64,000 nucleotides of DNA from Inga oerstediana (lineage: Eukaryota > Streptophyta > Magnoliopsida > Fabales > Fabaceae), in NCBI GenBank assembly GCA_963210345.1, contig OY723399.1:79327673-79391672 (forward strand), written 5' to 3'. The notes beneath the pieces were generated by a model. The model saw nothing but the letters and a program-made list of their open reading frames with translations, was not told the origin of the DNA and made no database searches. Shown piece after piece: positions 11,287 to 20,074 of this stretch (within the stretch, counting starts at the first letter, position 1; each line of letters starts with the position of its first letter). A program made the translations under genes and the position numbers.

Positions 11287-14200
11287 TTGCAGGTATGTCT
11301 TAAAGCATCCAAAAATAACAAATGGTTCATAGACAGTGGATGCTCTAGACATATGACCGGAGATTTCGAAAGTTTTACCACATTACAACCTAAGGAAGGT
11401 GGAAAGGTAAAATTTGGAGGAAATCAATCCGGAAAAATAGCAGGAATTGGTGAAATCAAAAATGACAAAGGCATACAAATCAAAGATGTATATTACGTTG
11501 AAGGCTTGTGTCATAATTTGCTGAGCGTAAGTCAAAGTGCAGATAAAGACAACTGGATAATATTTGATTCAGAGGAATGTCTAATTATCAACAAGAATGA
11601 TTTACAGCTTGATAAGAAAAATATCAAGGCTAAGCTCAGAGCAAAAAGGGAAGGTAACTGCTATACTCTAGATATTAGTAGAAATGAATCTGAAAATTGT
11701 TTTCTGAGTAATACCGATGAAAGTTGGTTATGGCATAAGAGATTGGCTCATGTCAATATGCATCAACTAGGTAAACTACTCAAAAAGGATTTAGTTCTTG
11801 GATTACCCAAAGTAAATTTCAAAAACGATTTGATTTGTGACGCATGTCAAAAGGGTAAACAAACTAAATCATCTTTCAAATTGAAAAATGAGATCTCAAC
11901 AAATAGACCATTACAATTATTGCATATGGATTTAGTTGGTCCAGCAAGAGTAAAGAGTCTTGGTGGCAACCTGTATTCATTGGTCATTGTTGATGATTTT
12001 TCTAGATTTACATGGGTTATTTTTCTATCATCAAAAGATGAAACCTTTGAAGAATTTATTGTTTTTGCCAAGAAAGTGCAAAATGAGAAAGGTATGTCTA
12101 TTGCAGGTATTAGGACTGATCATGGTGGAGAATTTGAGAATCAAGCCTTTGAAGAATATTGTGATACTAATGGCATTGATCACAACTTCTCTGCTCCAAG
12201 GACGCCCCAACAAAATGGAGTTGTGGAACGCAAGAATAGAGTACTTACTGAAATGGCTAGAACAATGTTAAATGAAAAGAACATGTCTCAAGTTTTCTGG
12301 GCTGATGCTATGAGTACAGCATGCTATATTTCAAATAGAGCCTATATCAGAACGAAACTTGGAAAGACACCATATGAGCTATACAAAGGAAGGAAGCCAA
12401 ACATTGGTCATCTACACATCTTCGATTGTAAGTGTTTCATTCATAATAATGGTAAAGAGAACTTAGGAAAATTTGATTCTAAAACTGATGAAGGAATTTT
12501 CCTAGGATATTCTAACCGAAGTAAAGCATATAGAATTTTCAATAAAAGAACTTGTGTTGTTGAAGAATTAATTCATGTTGTATTTGATGAATTTGAAACT
12601 TCTGACAAAACCATTGATGAAGAACAGGAAGTTGTTTTAAATCAAGAAAATGGTCAATCTATCTCTAAGTCTCTTATTCCAGAGGTTGATGAAACTAAGG
12701 ATGAAGAGCAATCCCTAGGTCAACCTAAAGCCTGGAAATACAATAGAAGTCATCCCTTAGATCAAGTCATAGGAGATGTGAATGAAGGGATCAAAACCAG
12801 AAATAGAGTTTTCAATGAAGTAAGTTTTTCTGCATTTATTTCTGAGATTGAACCTTCTAACATTGATGAAGCCCTATCAGACAATGATTGGGTCATAGCA
12901 ATGCAAGAAGAATTAAATCAATTTGAAAGGAATCAAGTCTGGGATTTGGTGCCCCGACCCAAAGATCATACGATCATTGGTACTAAATGGGTATTCAAAA
13001 ACAAACTTGATGAATCTGCAATTATTGTCAGAAACAAGGCAAGATTGGTGGCCAAAGGCTATAATCAGGAAGAAGGAATTGATTATGAGGAAACGTATGC
13101 TCCAGTGGCTAGATTGGAAGCTATACGTGTACTCTTAGCCTTTGCATGCATCAAAGGATTCAAACTCTATCAAATGGATGTTAAGAGTTCCTTTCTAAAT
13201 GGTTACATCATGGAAGAAGTGTATGTAGAACAACCTCCTGGTTTTGAAGATGTCACTAAACCGGACCATGTTTTCAAACTTAAAAAGGCTTTGTATGGTT
13301 TAAAACAAGCTCCTAGAGCCTGGTATGAAAGGCTTAGTAAGTTTCTCATCGATCAAGGTTTTGTACGAGGAAAAGTTGATACAACATTATTTATAAATCG
13401 AAAACATGATGATATTTTAATTGTTCAAATATATGTTGATGATATTGTTTTCGGTGCTACTAATGAATCTCTGTGTAAGGAATTTTCTGAGATTATGCAG
13501 GGAGAGTTTGAGATGTCAATGATGGGAGAATTGAATTTCTTTCTTGGTTTGCAAATCAAACAAAGAAAGAATGGAATATTCATATCTCAAACAAAGTATT
13601 TAAAAGAGCTATTGAAGAAGTATGGAATGGATGAAGCAAATGGCTCAGACACACCTATGAGCTCAACAACGTTACTTGATGCTGATGTCAAAGGGAAAGA
13701 CTACAATATCACAAAATATAGAGGAATGATTGGATCATTACTCTATCTCACGGCAAGCAGACCAGACATTCAATTTAGTGTCGGCATATGTGCAAGATAT
13801 CAATCGGCACCAAAGGAATCACATGCTGAAACGGTCAAACGAATCTTTAGATACCTTGCTGACACACCAGAATTGGGTCTGTGGTATCCCAAAGGAAGAA
13901 GTGAATATTTAATTGCTTATTCAGATTCTGATCATGGAGGATACAAGACAGACAGAAAGAGCACCAGTGGACAAGGACAATTCCTTGGAGGATCTCTTGT
14001 CTCGTGGTTCAGCAAGAAACAAAATACAGTGTCTTTGTCGTCAACGGAAGCCGAATATGTTGCAGTCTCAAGTTGTTGTGCACAAGTGATATGGTTAAAA
14101 CAACAACTACAAGACCTTGGTATTTATCTCAAAGAGATACCAATCTATTGTGACAACACTAGTACGATAAGCTTGGCAAAGAATCCAGTTCAACACTCTA

Positions 14201-14382
14201 GAACCAAGCATATCGATGTCAGACATCACTTCATCAGAGATCATGTTCAAAAGAAAGATGTGAAAGTGATATTCATTCCTACTCATCTTCAATTAGCCGA
14301 TATCTTCACAAAACCCCTTGCAAAAGATCAATTTCTATACATTAGAAGAGAATTGGGAATGGTAAATCCCAATGAATTATAA
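11287..14382 (+). CDS. pol: pol polyprotein: protease, integrase, RT, RNase H (copia order)
   Basis: This is an open frame of 1031 codons with no internal stop. In order: the aspartic protease motif WFIDSGCSRHMTGD (residues about 13-26); the GAG-pre-integrase motif LWHKRLAH; the integrase catalytic residues in MDLVGP, RTDHGGEF and VVERKNR; the RT motifs MDVKSSFLNG and YVDDIVFGAT; and RNase H with AYSDSDHGG, SLSSTEAEYVA, RTKHIDVRHHF and ADIFTKPL. All catalytic signatures are present. The frame opens after a TGA at 11284-11286 and begins with no ATG near its N-terminus, so it would be made as a Gag-Pol fusion or by another route. It lies in a different frame from gag, with eight bases between the gag stop and the first pol codon. 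It is probably enzymatically competent if translated. Confidence 0.92.
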   Translation: MQVCLKASKNNKWFIDSGCSRHMTGDFESFTTLQPKEGGKVKFGGNQSGKIAGIGEIKNDKGIQIKDVYYVEGLCHNLLSVSQSADKDNWIIFDSEECLIINKNDLQLDKKNIKAKLRAKREGNCYTLDISRNESENCFLSNTDESWLWHKRLAHVNMHQLGKLLKKDLVLGLPKVNFKNDLICDACQKGKQTKSSFKLKNEISTNRPLQLLHMDLVGPARVKSLGGNLYSLVIVDDFSRFTWVIFLSSKDETFEEFIVFAKKVQNEKGMSIAGIRTDHGGEFENQAFEEYCDTNGIDHNFSAPRTPQQNGVVERKNRVLTEMARTMLNEKNMSQVFWADAMSTACYISNRAYIRTKLGKTPYELYKGRKPNIGHLHIFDCKCFIHNNGKENLGKFDSKTDEGIFLGYSNRSKAYRIFNKRTCVVEELIHVVFDEFETSDKTIDEEQEVVLNQENGQSISKSLIPEVDETKDEEQSLGQPKAWKYNRSHPLDQVIGDVNEGIKTRNRVFNEVSFSAFISEIEPSNIDEALSDNDWVIAMQEELNQFERNQVWDLVPRPKDHTIIGTKWVFKNKLDESAIIVRNKARLVAKGYNQEEGIDYEETYAPVARLEAIRVLLAFACIKGFKLYQMDVKSSFLNGYIMEEVYVEQPPGFEDVTKPDHVFKLKKALYGLKQAPRAWYERLSKFLIDQGFVRGKVDTTLFINRKHDDILIVQIYVDDIVFGATNESLCKEFSEIMQGEFEMSMMGELNFFLGLQIKQRKNGIFISQTKYLKELLKKYGMDEANGSDTPMSSTTLLDADVKGKDYNITKYRGMIGSLLYLTASRPDIQFSVGICARYQSAPKESHAETVKRIFRYLADTPELGLWYPKGRSEYLIAYSDSDHGGYKTDRKSTSGQGQFLGGSLVSWFSKKQNTVSLSSTEAEYVAVSSCCAQVIWLKQQLQDLGIYLKEIPIYCDNTSTISLAKNPVQHSRTKHIDVRHHFIRDHVQKKDVKVIFIPTHLQLADIFTKPLAKDQFLYIRRELGMVNPNEL

Positions 14383-15238
14383 GTAATTTCAGCATTTCAT
14401 AATATTAGATGAAGTCATTTAATAATGTTTTGATGATTACTAACTTAAGCATCGGAGTATATAGAAATTTGTTTTGCAGGAAGAAAGAAACTCTGTTTTG
14501 AGAAACAAAAACAGAGGTGATCAGAGGACACCATTACTGGAGTACCAACTTGAAGTAATGGGTGACAGAAAAGATTTACCCGAGGAGTAACTTGAGGTAA
14601 AGTAGCAGTTTACTCGAGTATGTACTCGAGTAATGGCCCCCAAAACTGGAAGTAATGGATCGAGTAACTTGAAATTTAAATCTAACGGTTCAGTTTTGAG
14701 GAAATGAAAAGTCAGAAGTTCAAAAGACAGGTTACCCGAGGCAAGCCTCGAGTAAACTTGAAGATTACTCGAGTAAGGCCTCGAGTAAACTCGGAGTCCA
14801 GATTCTCAAATTGATAAGGAATGATGCGAATCTGACCAACATGAGTTATAAATGATCGAGGGAACATCTATGGATAATTACTATATTATTCATACAAGGT
14901 ACGCAATTTAAATGAATTATTTTACAATTTTTCTGTGTGATTACCCGAGGAAGGCCTCGAGTAACGTTGAATGTTACTCGAGTAAGGCCTCGAGTAAAGT
15001 CGGGATTTAGGTCTTTATCTTACGCAAACTTGGTCATTTCCACAAAATCTCCTCGAGTAAATCACTATACACTCTTTCAAAAATTTTTCCCAATCGATTC
15101 CTTGCCCCATTTCCGTCAAAACCCAACTGATTTCAAGTCCAAAAACTTCCTATTTCTCTCAGATTCTCTGTGCCCTAAACTTGCGACAGTTACCTCATTT
15201 TTTTTCTGAAAATCTTAGTTTCTCAATTCTTCAAGAAG
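14383..15238 (+). repeat. pol-env spacer with LTR-type palindromes
   Basis: This 856-bp non-coding spacer carries at least five CTCGAG-based palindromes of the LTR family, near 14609, 14731, 14766, 14940 and 14973. Several have AAGGCCTCGAGTAA as the second arm instead of the LTR version. The rest is leader-like AT-rich sequence. It may contain splice signals for the downstream ORF; none is certain. Confidence 0.7.
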
Positions 15239-17314
15239 ATGAGAACCAAAAATCTTACTCCCTTAGATTCCTCTGAATCCGAGCAACACTCTGATCCTCC
15301 TTCATCTCATCCCAAGGGAAAAAGAAGAAAATTGACCCCAAGACCAAAAGCCAAAATCCCTCTTCAACCTCAAGCTCAACCAAAGGCCAAAGGGGTGGTA
15401 ATCAAAGAGCCTATTGTGACTAGGGCTCAGTCTAAAAAGAGCACATCCACAGGAAGGAGTAAAGGTGTCAAAACTCCCTCACCTTCTCACTCAGACTCAT
15501 CCACACCCTCTTTTACTCCAAAACCTCCCAAGAAGCCAAAATATGACAAAAATGTGGCTAAAGCAATGGCTGGGATCATTGACCAATTGGAGAAGGGTCA
15601 ATCTTCTAAGAAGTCCAAGATTCCTGAAGCAGAAATCACTAGTCCACCAAAGGGATTTAATGTGGGCAAATTGGTGGAGTCTCTGAAGTACTCAACTCAA
15701 TTCTCCAGAAGAAAGGTGTGTAAGACACACTATGTTGATTTAAAGCTACTTCAAGAGGTAGTGAAGTTTGATCTTAGTCCTTATCTTACTCCATTTATGC
15801 CTTGGTTGTCTGTCAGATTGCCTTTTTGCACAAAGGTAATCACCCATTTTTACTGCAACCTTGAGATCATAGATGAGCCTGACCGAACCTCAGTTGAGGA
15901 AGAAATGACTACCACAGTGAGAGGACAGAAAATCCTTATATCTCCCTCTAGGATCAATTTATGGTTAGGAATTGAGAATCCCCCGGATGATATCTATTCT
16001 GAGCTTGAGCCAAACCAAATATTCACTATCCTTAAGCCCGGTGAGTTAGTTGGCCCCTTAAACTTTAAACCGAGTGATATGTGTGATCATCACAGGGTCC
16101 TATGGTACATCTACTCTAGGTCCCTTGTGAACAAAGCCAACAACTATACCCACTTTTCGGATAGGGACTATAGATGGTTTGCTTCACTCCTCTTGAAAGA
16201 AGAAAAGGATCTGGGAGAGTATATATTCTCAGAGATGAAGAGGTATAAGGTGGATGGGAAAGGGACTACTCCAATGCCATATCCCCAAATTGTGTCTCTT
16301 ATCCTAAAAGAGAACAAAATATGGTATTTGGATAGTAAGGAGCCTGTTGAGAGAGTGACCCCAGTGGGAAGGAACCAAATTGGCAAGCTAAACATAGACA
16401 TTCCTCTCAAAGGCCCACTGGAGTCTGGGTCCAAGAAGAAGAGAAAGGCTACTGAGGCAGAAACCAGTAGAATGGATGACACTCAGTCATCAGCTCCAGC
16501 TGCTACCACATCCTCACCATCCTTCCTGAATGCCACTCTCCAGCACTTCATGGAGAACATCCTCAGAGGCTTCCATGTGGACATAGCCAATACTAATGCT
16601 GAATTGATTACCAATACCAACTTCAAGATGGGAGAACTGGTTGAGAAAATTGACAAAAGGCATGAGGAGTTGGTTGAGAGAATGGATAGGAGACATGAGG
16701 AGTTGCTAGCAGAGCAACGGGCTCAGGGAGAGACCCTAAGATTGATTCTAGCACGGTTGGATCCTCTGGGTCCTGGACCTTCTTCTGGTCCTTCCTCATC
16801 TGCACCACCACCACCTCCTTCAGTAGACCCGCCTTCAGACATTCCTATTCCTACCCCTACTCCTGAGGATGAACCATCTACTCCTTTAGTCTCTGATCCA
16901 CTTGAGCCTCAAGGTAAAGATATCTTATTTACAGTGGATGATCCTGATACTCATGAGACTACACATATTGTCATAGATGATTCACCCCAGAAGCCACATC
17001 CTGAGACAGCTTCTAAACCTATCCCCTCTCCTACTCAAATAGAGGAAGTATCATCTTCTTTCTCCTCTGAACATATCACTCCAGCATTTGACACAACTCC
17101 AGAAGCTGAGACTCAGATCACCCCGGAAGGAGAAATCTCAACTATGGTTGTCTTCCAACCTTCTCTTCCAGGCGAAGATATCCATATCCCTCCACTTAAT
17201 CTGCCTGAACCTGTACCATCTAGTTCATTTGATTCTCTAGAATCAAATGATTCCTTGGTCCTTCCAGCAACACCAATCTCCATGGCCAAGCCTCCTAGCC
17301 CTCCTCTTGATTGA
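15239..17314 (+). CDS. Envelope-like / putative plant transposon protein of Sirevirus
   Basis: The ATG at 15239 begins an uninterrupted 691-codon frame. Residues 1-130 are Lys/Pro/Ser-rich and basic. Residues about 140-400 form a globular region (FNVGKLVESLKYSTQFSRRK, INLWLGIENPPDD, HRVLWYIYSRSL) of the kind annotated as a putative plant transposon protein domain. Residues about 435-510 look like a coiled coil with repeated RHEEL units. The C-terminus is Pro/Ser/Thr-rich. Sireviruses often carry an extra ORF in this place, called envelope-like by position. I see no strong signal peptide or transmembrane segment, so a true envelope function is not supported. The function is unknown. It is intact, unlike gag, and a polypurine tract follows its stop within ten bases. 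Confidence 0.8.
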   Translation: MRTKNLTPLDSSESEQHSDPPSSHPKGKRRKLTPRPKAKIPLQPQAQPKAKGVVIKEPIVTRAQSKKSTSTGRSKGVKTPSPSHSDSSTPSFTPKPPKKPKYDKNVAKAMAGIIDQLEKGQSSKKSKIPEAEITSPPKGFNVGKLVESLKYSTQFSRRKVCKTHYVDLKLLQEVVKFDLSPYLTPFMPWLSVRLPFCTKVITHFYCNLEIIDEPDRTSVEEEMTTTVRGQKILISPSRINLWLGIENPPDDIYSELEPNQIFTILKPGELVGPLNFKPSDMCDHHRVLWYIYSRSLVNKANNYTHFSDRDYRWFASLLLKEEKDLGEYIFSEMKRYKVDGKGTTPMPYPQIVSLILKENKIWYLDSKEPVERVTPVGRNQIGKLNIDIPLKGPLESGSKKKRKATEAETSRMDDTQSSAPAATTSSPSFLNATLQHFMENILRGFHVDIANTNAELITNTNFKMGELVEKIDKRHEELVERMDRRHEELLAEQRAQGETLRLILARLDPLGPGPSSGPSSSAPPPPPSVDPPSDIPIPTPTPEDEPSTPLVSDPLEPQGKDILFTVDDPDTHETTHIVIDDSPQKPHPETASKPIPSPTQIEEVSSSFSSEHITPAFDTTPEAETQITPEGEISTMVVFQPSLPGEDIHIPPLNLPEPVPSSSFDSLESNDSLVLPATPISMAKPPSPPLD

Positions 17315-17321
17315 TGAAGCC

Positions 17322-17336
17322 AAAAAGGGGGAGAAG
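17322..17336 (+). other. Internal second polypurine tract
   Basis: AAAAAGGGGGAGAAG lies eight bases after the envelope-like stop. It matches the terminal tract at 17636-17649 over AAAAAGGGGGAGAA. Multiple polypurine tracts are a known Sirevirus trait and may prime plus-strand synthesis at extra sites. Confidence 0.7.
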
Positions 17337-17635
17337 AACTTGAGAGTGATTTTGTGGATTTGTCTTTGTTTTTCATGGGTATATGGGTGTACATGGGACT
17401 TTAGGGAGATTTTTAAATTCAGTATGAACTTATTTTGTAATTTGAAATTTAAGTTTCAATGCAAGTGTGTTTAAATTATGCTTCATTTGATTTCATTTAA
17501 GTTTGTGAATTATGATACATGCTTGGACTAATGAAGTTGTTATGTATGCAAGGGATAATCAACTTAATAAGAAATAATTAATTAAGAATCCAATTTGAAA
17601 AACCATGTTCAAAATCACCAAGTTTTGTCATCATC

Positions 17636-17649
17636 AAAAAGGGGGAGAA
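17636..17649 (+). other. Polypurine tract adjoining the 3' LTR
   Basis: AAAAAGGGGGAGAA ends directly at the first base of the 3' LTR, the expected position for plus-strand priming. Confidence 0.9.
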
Positions 17650-19584
17650 TGTTAGATCTCATGTTTTGATGATAACAAAAGAATGGTTTGAAAAGGAAAT
17701 GTTTAAATATCAAGCTTGAACTAAGTAATGACAGGAATAAGCTTTACTTGAGGAAAGCATGGAAGTAGTGAAGATTGGCCAAGAGAAAATGCTAAGGAAC
17801 TTAACTTGAAGTGCATTTTCTAAGGCATTACTCGAGGAGCTACTCGAGTAATGACCCAAAACTTGAAGTAAATAGGCAAAACTTCCAGTTACCTGCCACC
17901 ATTACTCGAGGCGCTACTCGAGTAACCAGGTAAAACTTCAAGGTTGCTCTCGGCCTGCCAATGTTACTCGAGGAGCTACTCGAGTAACCATGTGAAAACT
18001 TCCAGTTGCCTTCAAGTTAGAAGAATGTTACTCGAGGAGCTACTCGAGTAACCGTTTGTACCTCTCGGCATTTTGTACCACTGCTAATGTTACTCGAGGA
18101 GCTACTCGAGTAACCAGGTCAGAAACTTCCAGTCAGCCTTCAAGTTTTCCATGATACTCGAGGAGCTACTCGAGTAACCGTGTATTTGAAAATGTGTAAC
18201 TCTCGGCACTTTGTACCACTGCCAATGTTACTCGAGGAGGTACTCGAATAACAGCCTGAGGTAAGTTAAAACTTGAGGTTGGTATCCGATTAACTTGAAT
18301 TGTTTATTTCGTCTTCCTCGAGTGCTTACTCGAGTATTCAAGTTTCTAATGTTTTATCTTAAGTGGATTCCTCGAGTATGTACCCTAGTAAGCACAAATA
18401 TTTTCAAAGGAAACTTCAAGTCATGACCAGGGTAAGTTATGTTCAAATGTCTCAGTTACTCGAGGTGTTACCCGAGTAACTTATGCAAGATTGAGTGCAT
18501 TACTCGAGGAGCTACTCGAGTAATGAGGTAAGTGCTCTCGGCATTTTGATCCTGCCAACATTATTGGAGTAGAGCATCGAGTAATCAAAAGTTTTTCAAA
18601 GGATTACTCGAGGTGTTACCCGAGTAACTCATAAAGTTGTGAGTGCATTACTCGAGTAGCTACCCGAGTAAATAACTATTCCAAAGGTTTGAAATTTAGT
18701 TTACTCCATGCACTACCCGAGTAATCTTATACTTGTTCATTAACTTGCAGTTGATAAATGATTTCCCGATGTTACTCGAGGAGCTACTCGAGTAAACTTC
18801 AAGGGTTACTCGAGGAGCTACTCGAGTAAGCATACCCAGAAATTTAGAAATCATTCAAACGTTCATTAATTTGTTTCCTATATGATTAACCTTTCATTAT
18901 ATTAGTATTCTTAGTCTATTTACAGATAAACAATGAAGGAATCACTTCAAGAGATGAAAGTCAAATCAAACGTTCAAATGCCAACCACCACCAACGGATA
19001 TTTTTCAAAAACTTGAAAAGTCAACAGTGGCTGCGCACTCACCAACGGACGAAAGGAAAACATTCCAACGGTCATCACCATCATATCTATATATGTGGGA
19101 ACCTTTAAACAGAGAAGAATAACCAAGCATCCACACAAACGATTCATTAAGTTCATTGCTCTGTTTTCGTTGAAATTATATTCATATGCTTCAGTGATTA
19201 TCATTTACTCTTTGTGAGAGATATTTCATTCAAACTCAATATTTGTTATTGAGATAACTTAAGGTTGTGGAACCTTGAGTTGGGATTGGATTACAACCTG
19301 TAAGGGGGAGCGAGTGTCCAGGTGTGAAGGAACTTGCTTGTACTGTGGTGCCAAGAACCCACTGAATCTTGGAAGTTATAGTGAAACTCTCAGAGAAGCT
19401 CTGAGGACTGGACGTAGGTCAAAGTGGTTGTGACCGAACCAGTATAACTCCCGGTGTACACTTCGGTGATATTTCTCCTTACTCATTACTGTTTTAATTC
19501 TTTTGTCAAAGTTTTATATTTTCGAAAGAAATTTCAGTATCACCCAATTCACCCCCCCTCTTGGGTGAAACGCTTGATCTTACA
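17650..19584 (+). repeat. 3' LTR of the Sirevirus-type element
   Basis: It begins TGTTAGATC and ends CTTACA, is 1935 bp long and is equal to the 5' LTR apart from four transitions. It is followed by GTTTT, the target duplication. Confidence 0.95.
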
Positions 19585-20074
19585 GTTTTTTCCTTTAAAT
19601 GACTTGTTTTTTTAAGCCTTCAGTTCTTCTTCCACTTTTAGTTTTCAAGTAATTATAGTGTGGGTTTCATTTCAAGTTTTCACTATCAAACAACTTGTTT
19701 TATTGAGCTTTTTGTTTTTTATTTTAATATAAACTAGCATGGTTTTCAGCTCTCCATCCTTAGTTCTCATCATAATATGCCTTTTATTGTCAGGCTTTTA
19801 ATATTGATTCTTCCTTTACTTTTCATAATAATTAGGTGGGTCCCACCTTTAGTTTTTTCATCAAACAACTTATTTTTTGAAACTGTTGTTTTTATATAAA
19901 CTAGTATGGTTTCCGTTTCTGGGTTTCCGCGTATGGTTTTCATCATGATGTACAACCTTTTATGTTAGGCTTTTAATATTGATTTTTCTTATAGTTTTCA
20001 TAAAAATTTGCTGGCTCCCACCTTTACGTTTTTGCATTAAACAACTTGTTTGTTTTCATATGAATTAGTATGGT
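19585..20074. repeat. T-rich degenerate intergenic repeat, block 5
   Basis: This continues block 4 after the copia element. CAAACAACTTG phrases are near 19686, 19858 and 20034 (spacing about 172-176 bp). Copy B of the LTR-like family interrupts it at 20075 and it resumes at 23783. Confidence 0.6.

Larger units (their letters stand above)
7680..19584 (+). mobile_element. Full-length Sirevirus-type Ty1/copia retrotransposon
   Basis: The element is 11,905 bp with 1935-bp direct LTRs that begin TGTTAGATC and end CTTACA, flanked by the 5-bp duplication GTTTT (7675-7679 and 19585-19589). The internal order is primer site, gag, protease-integrase-RT-RNase H, a spacer with palindromes, an envelope-like ORF, a second polypurine tract, then the terminal polypurine tract. 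Integrase before RT defines copia. Long LTRs with palindrome clusters, an extra 3' ORF and duplicated polypurine tracts are marks of Sireviruses. The LTRs differ at four positions by eye, all transitions, so the insertion is recent. It sits in intergenic repeat and disrupts no gene. Confidence 0.95.
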
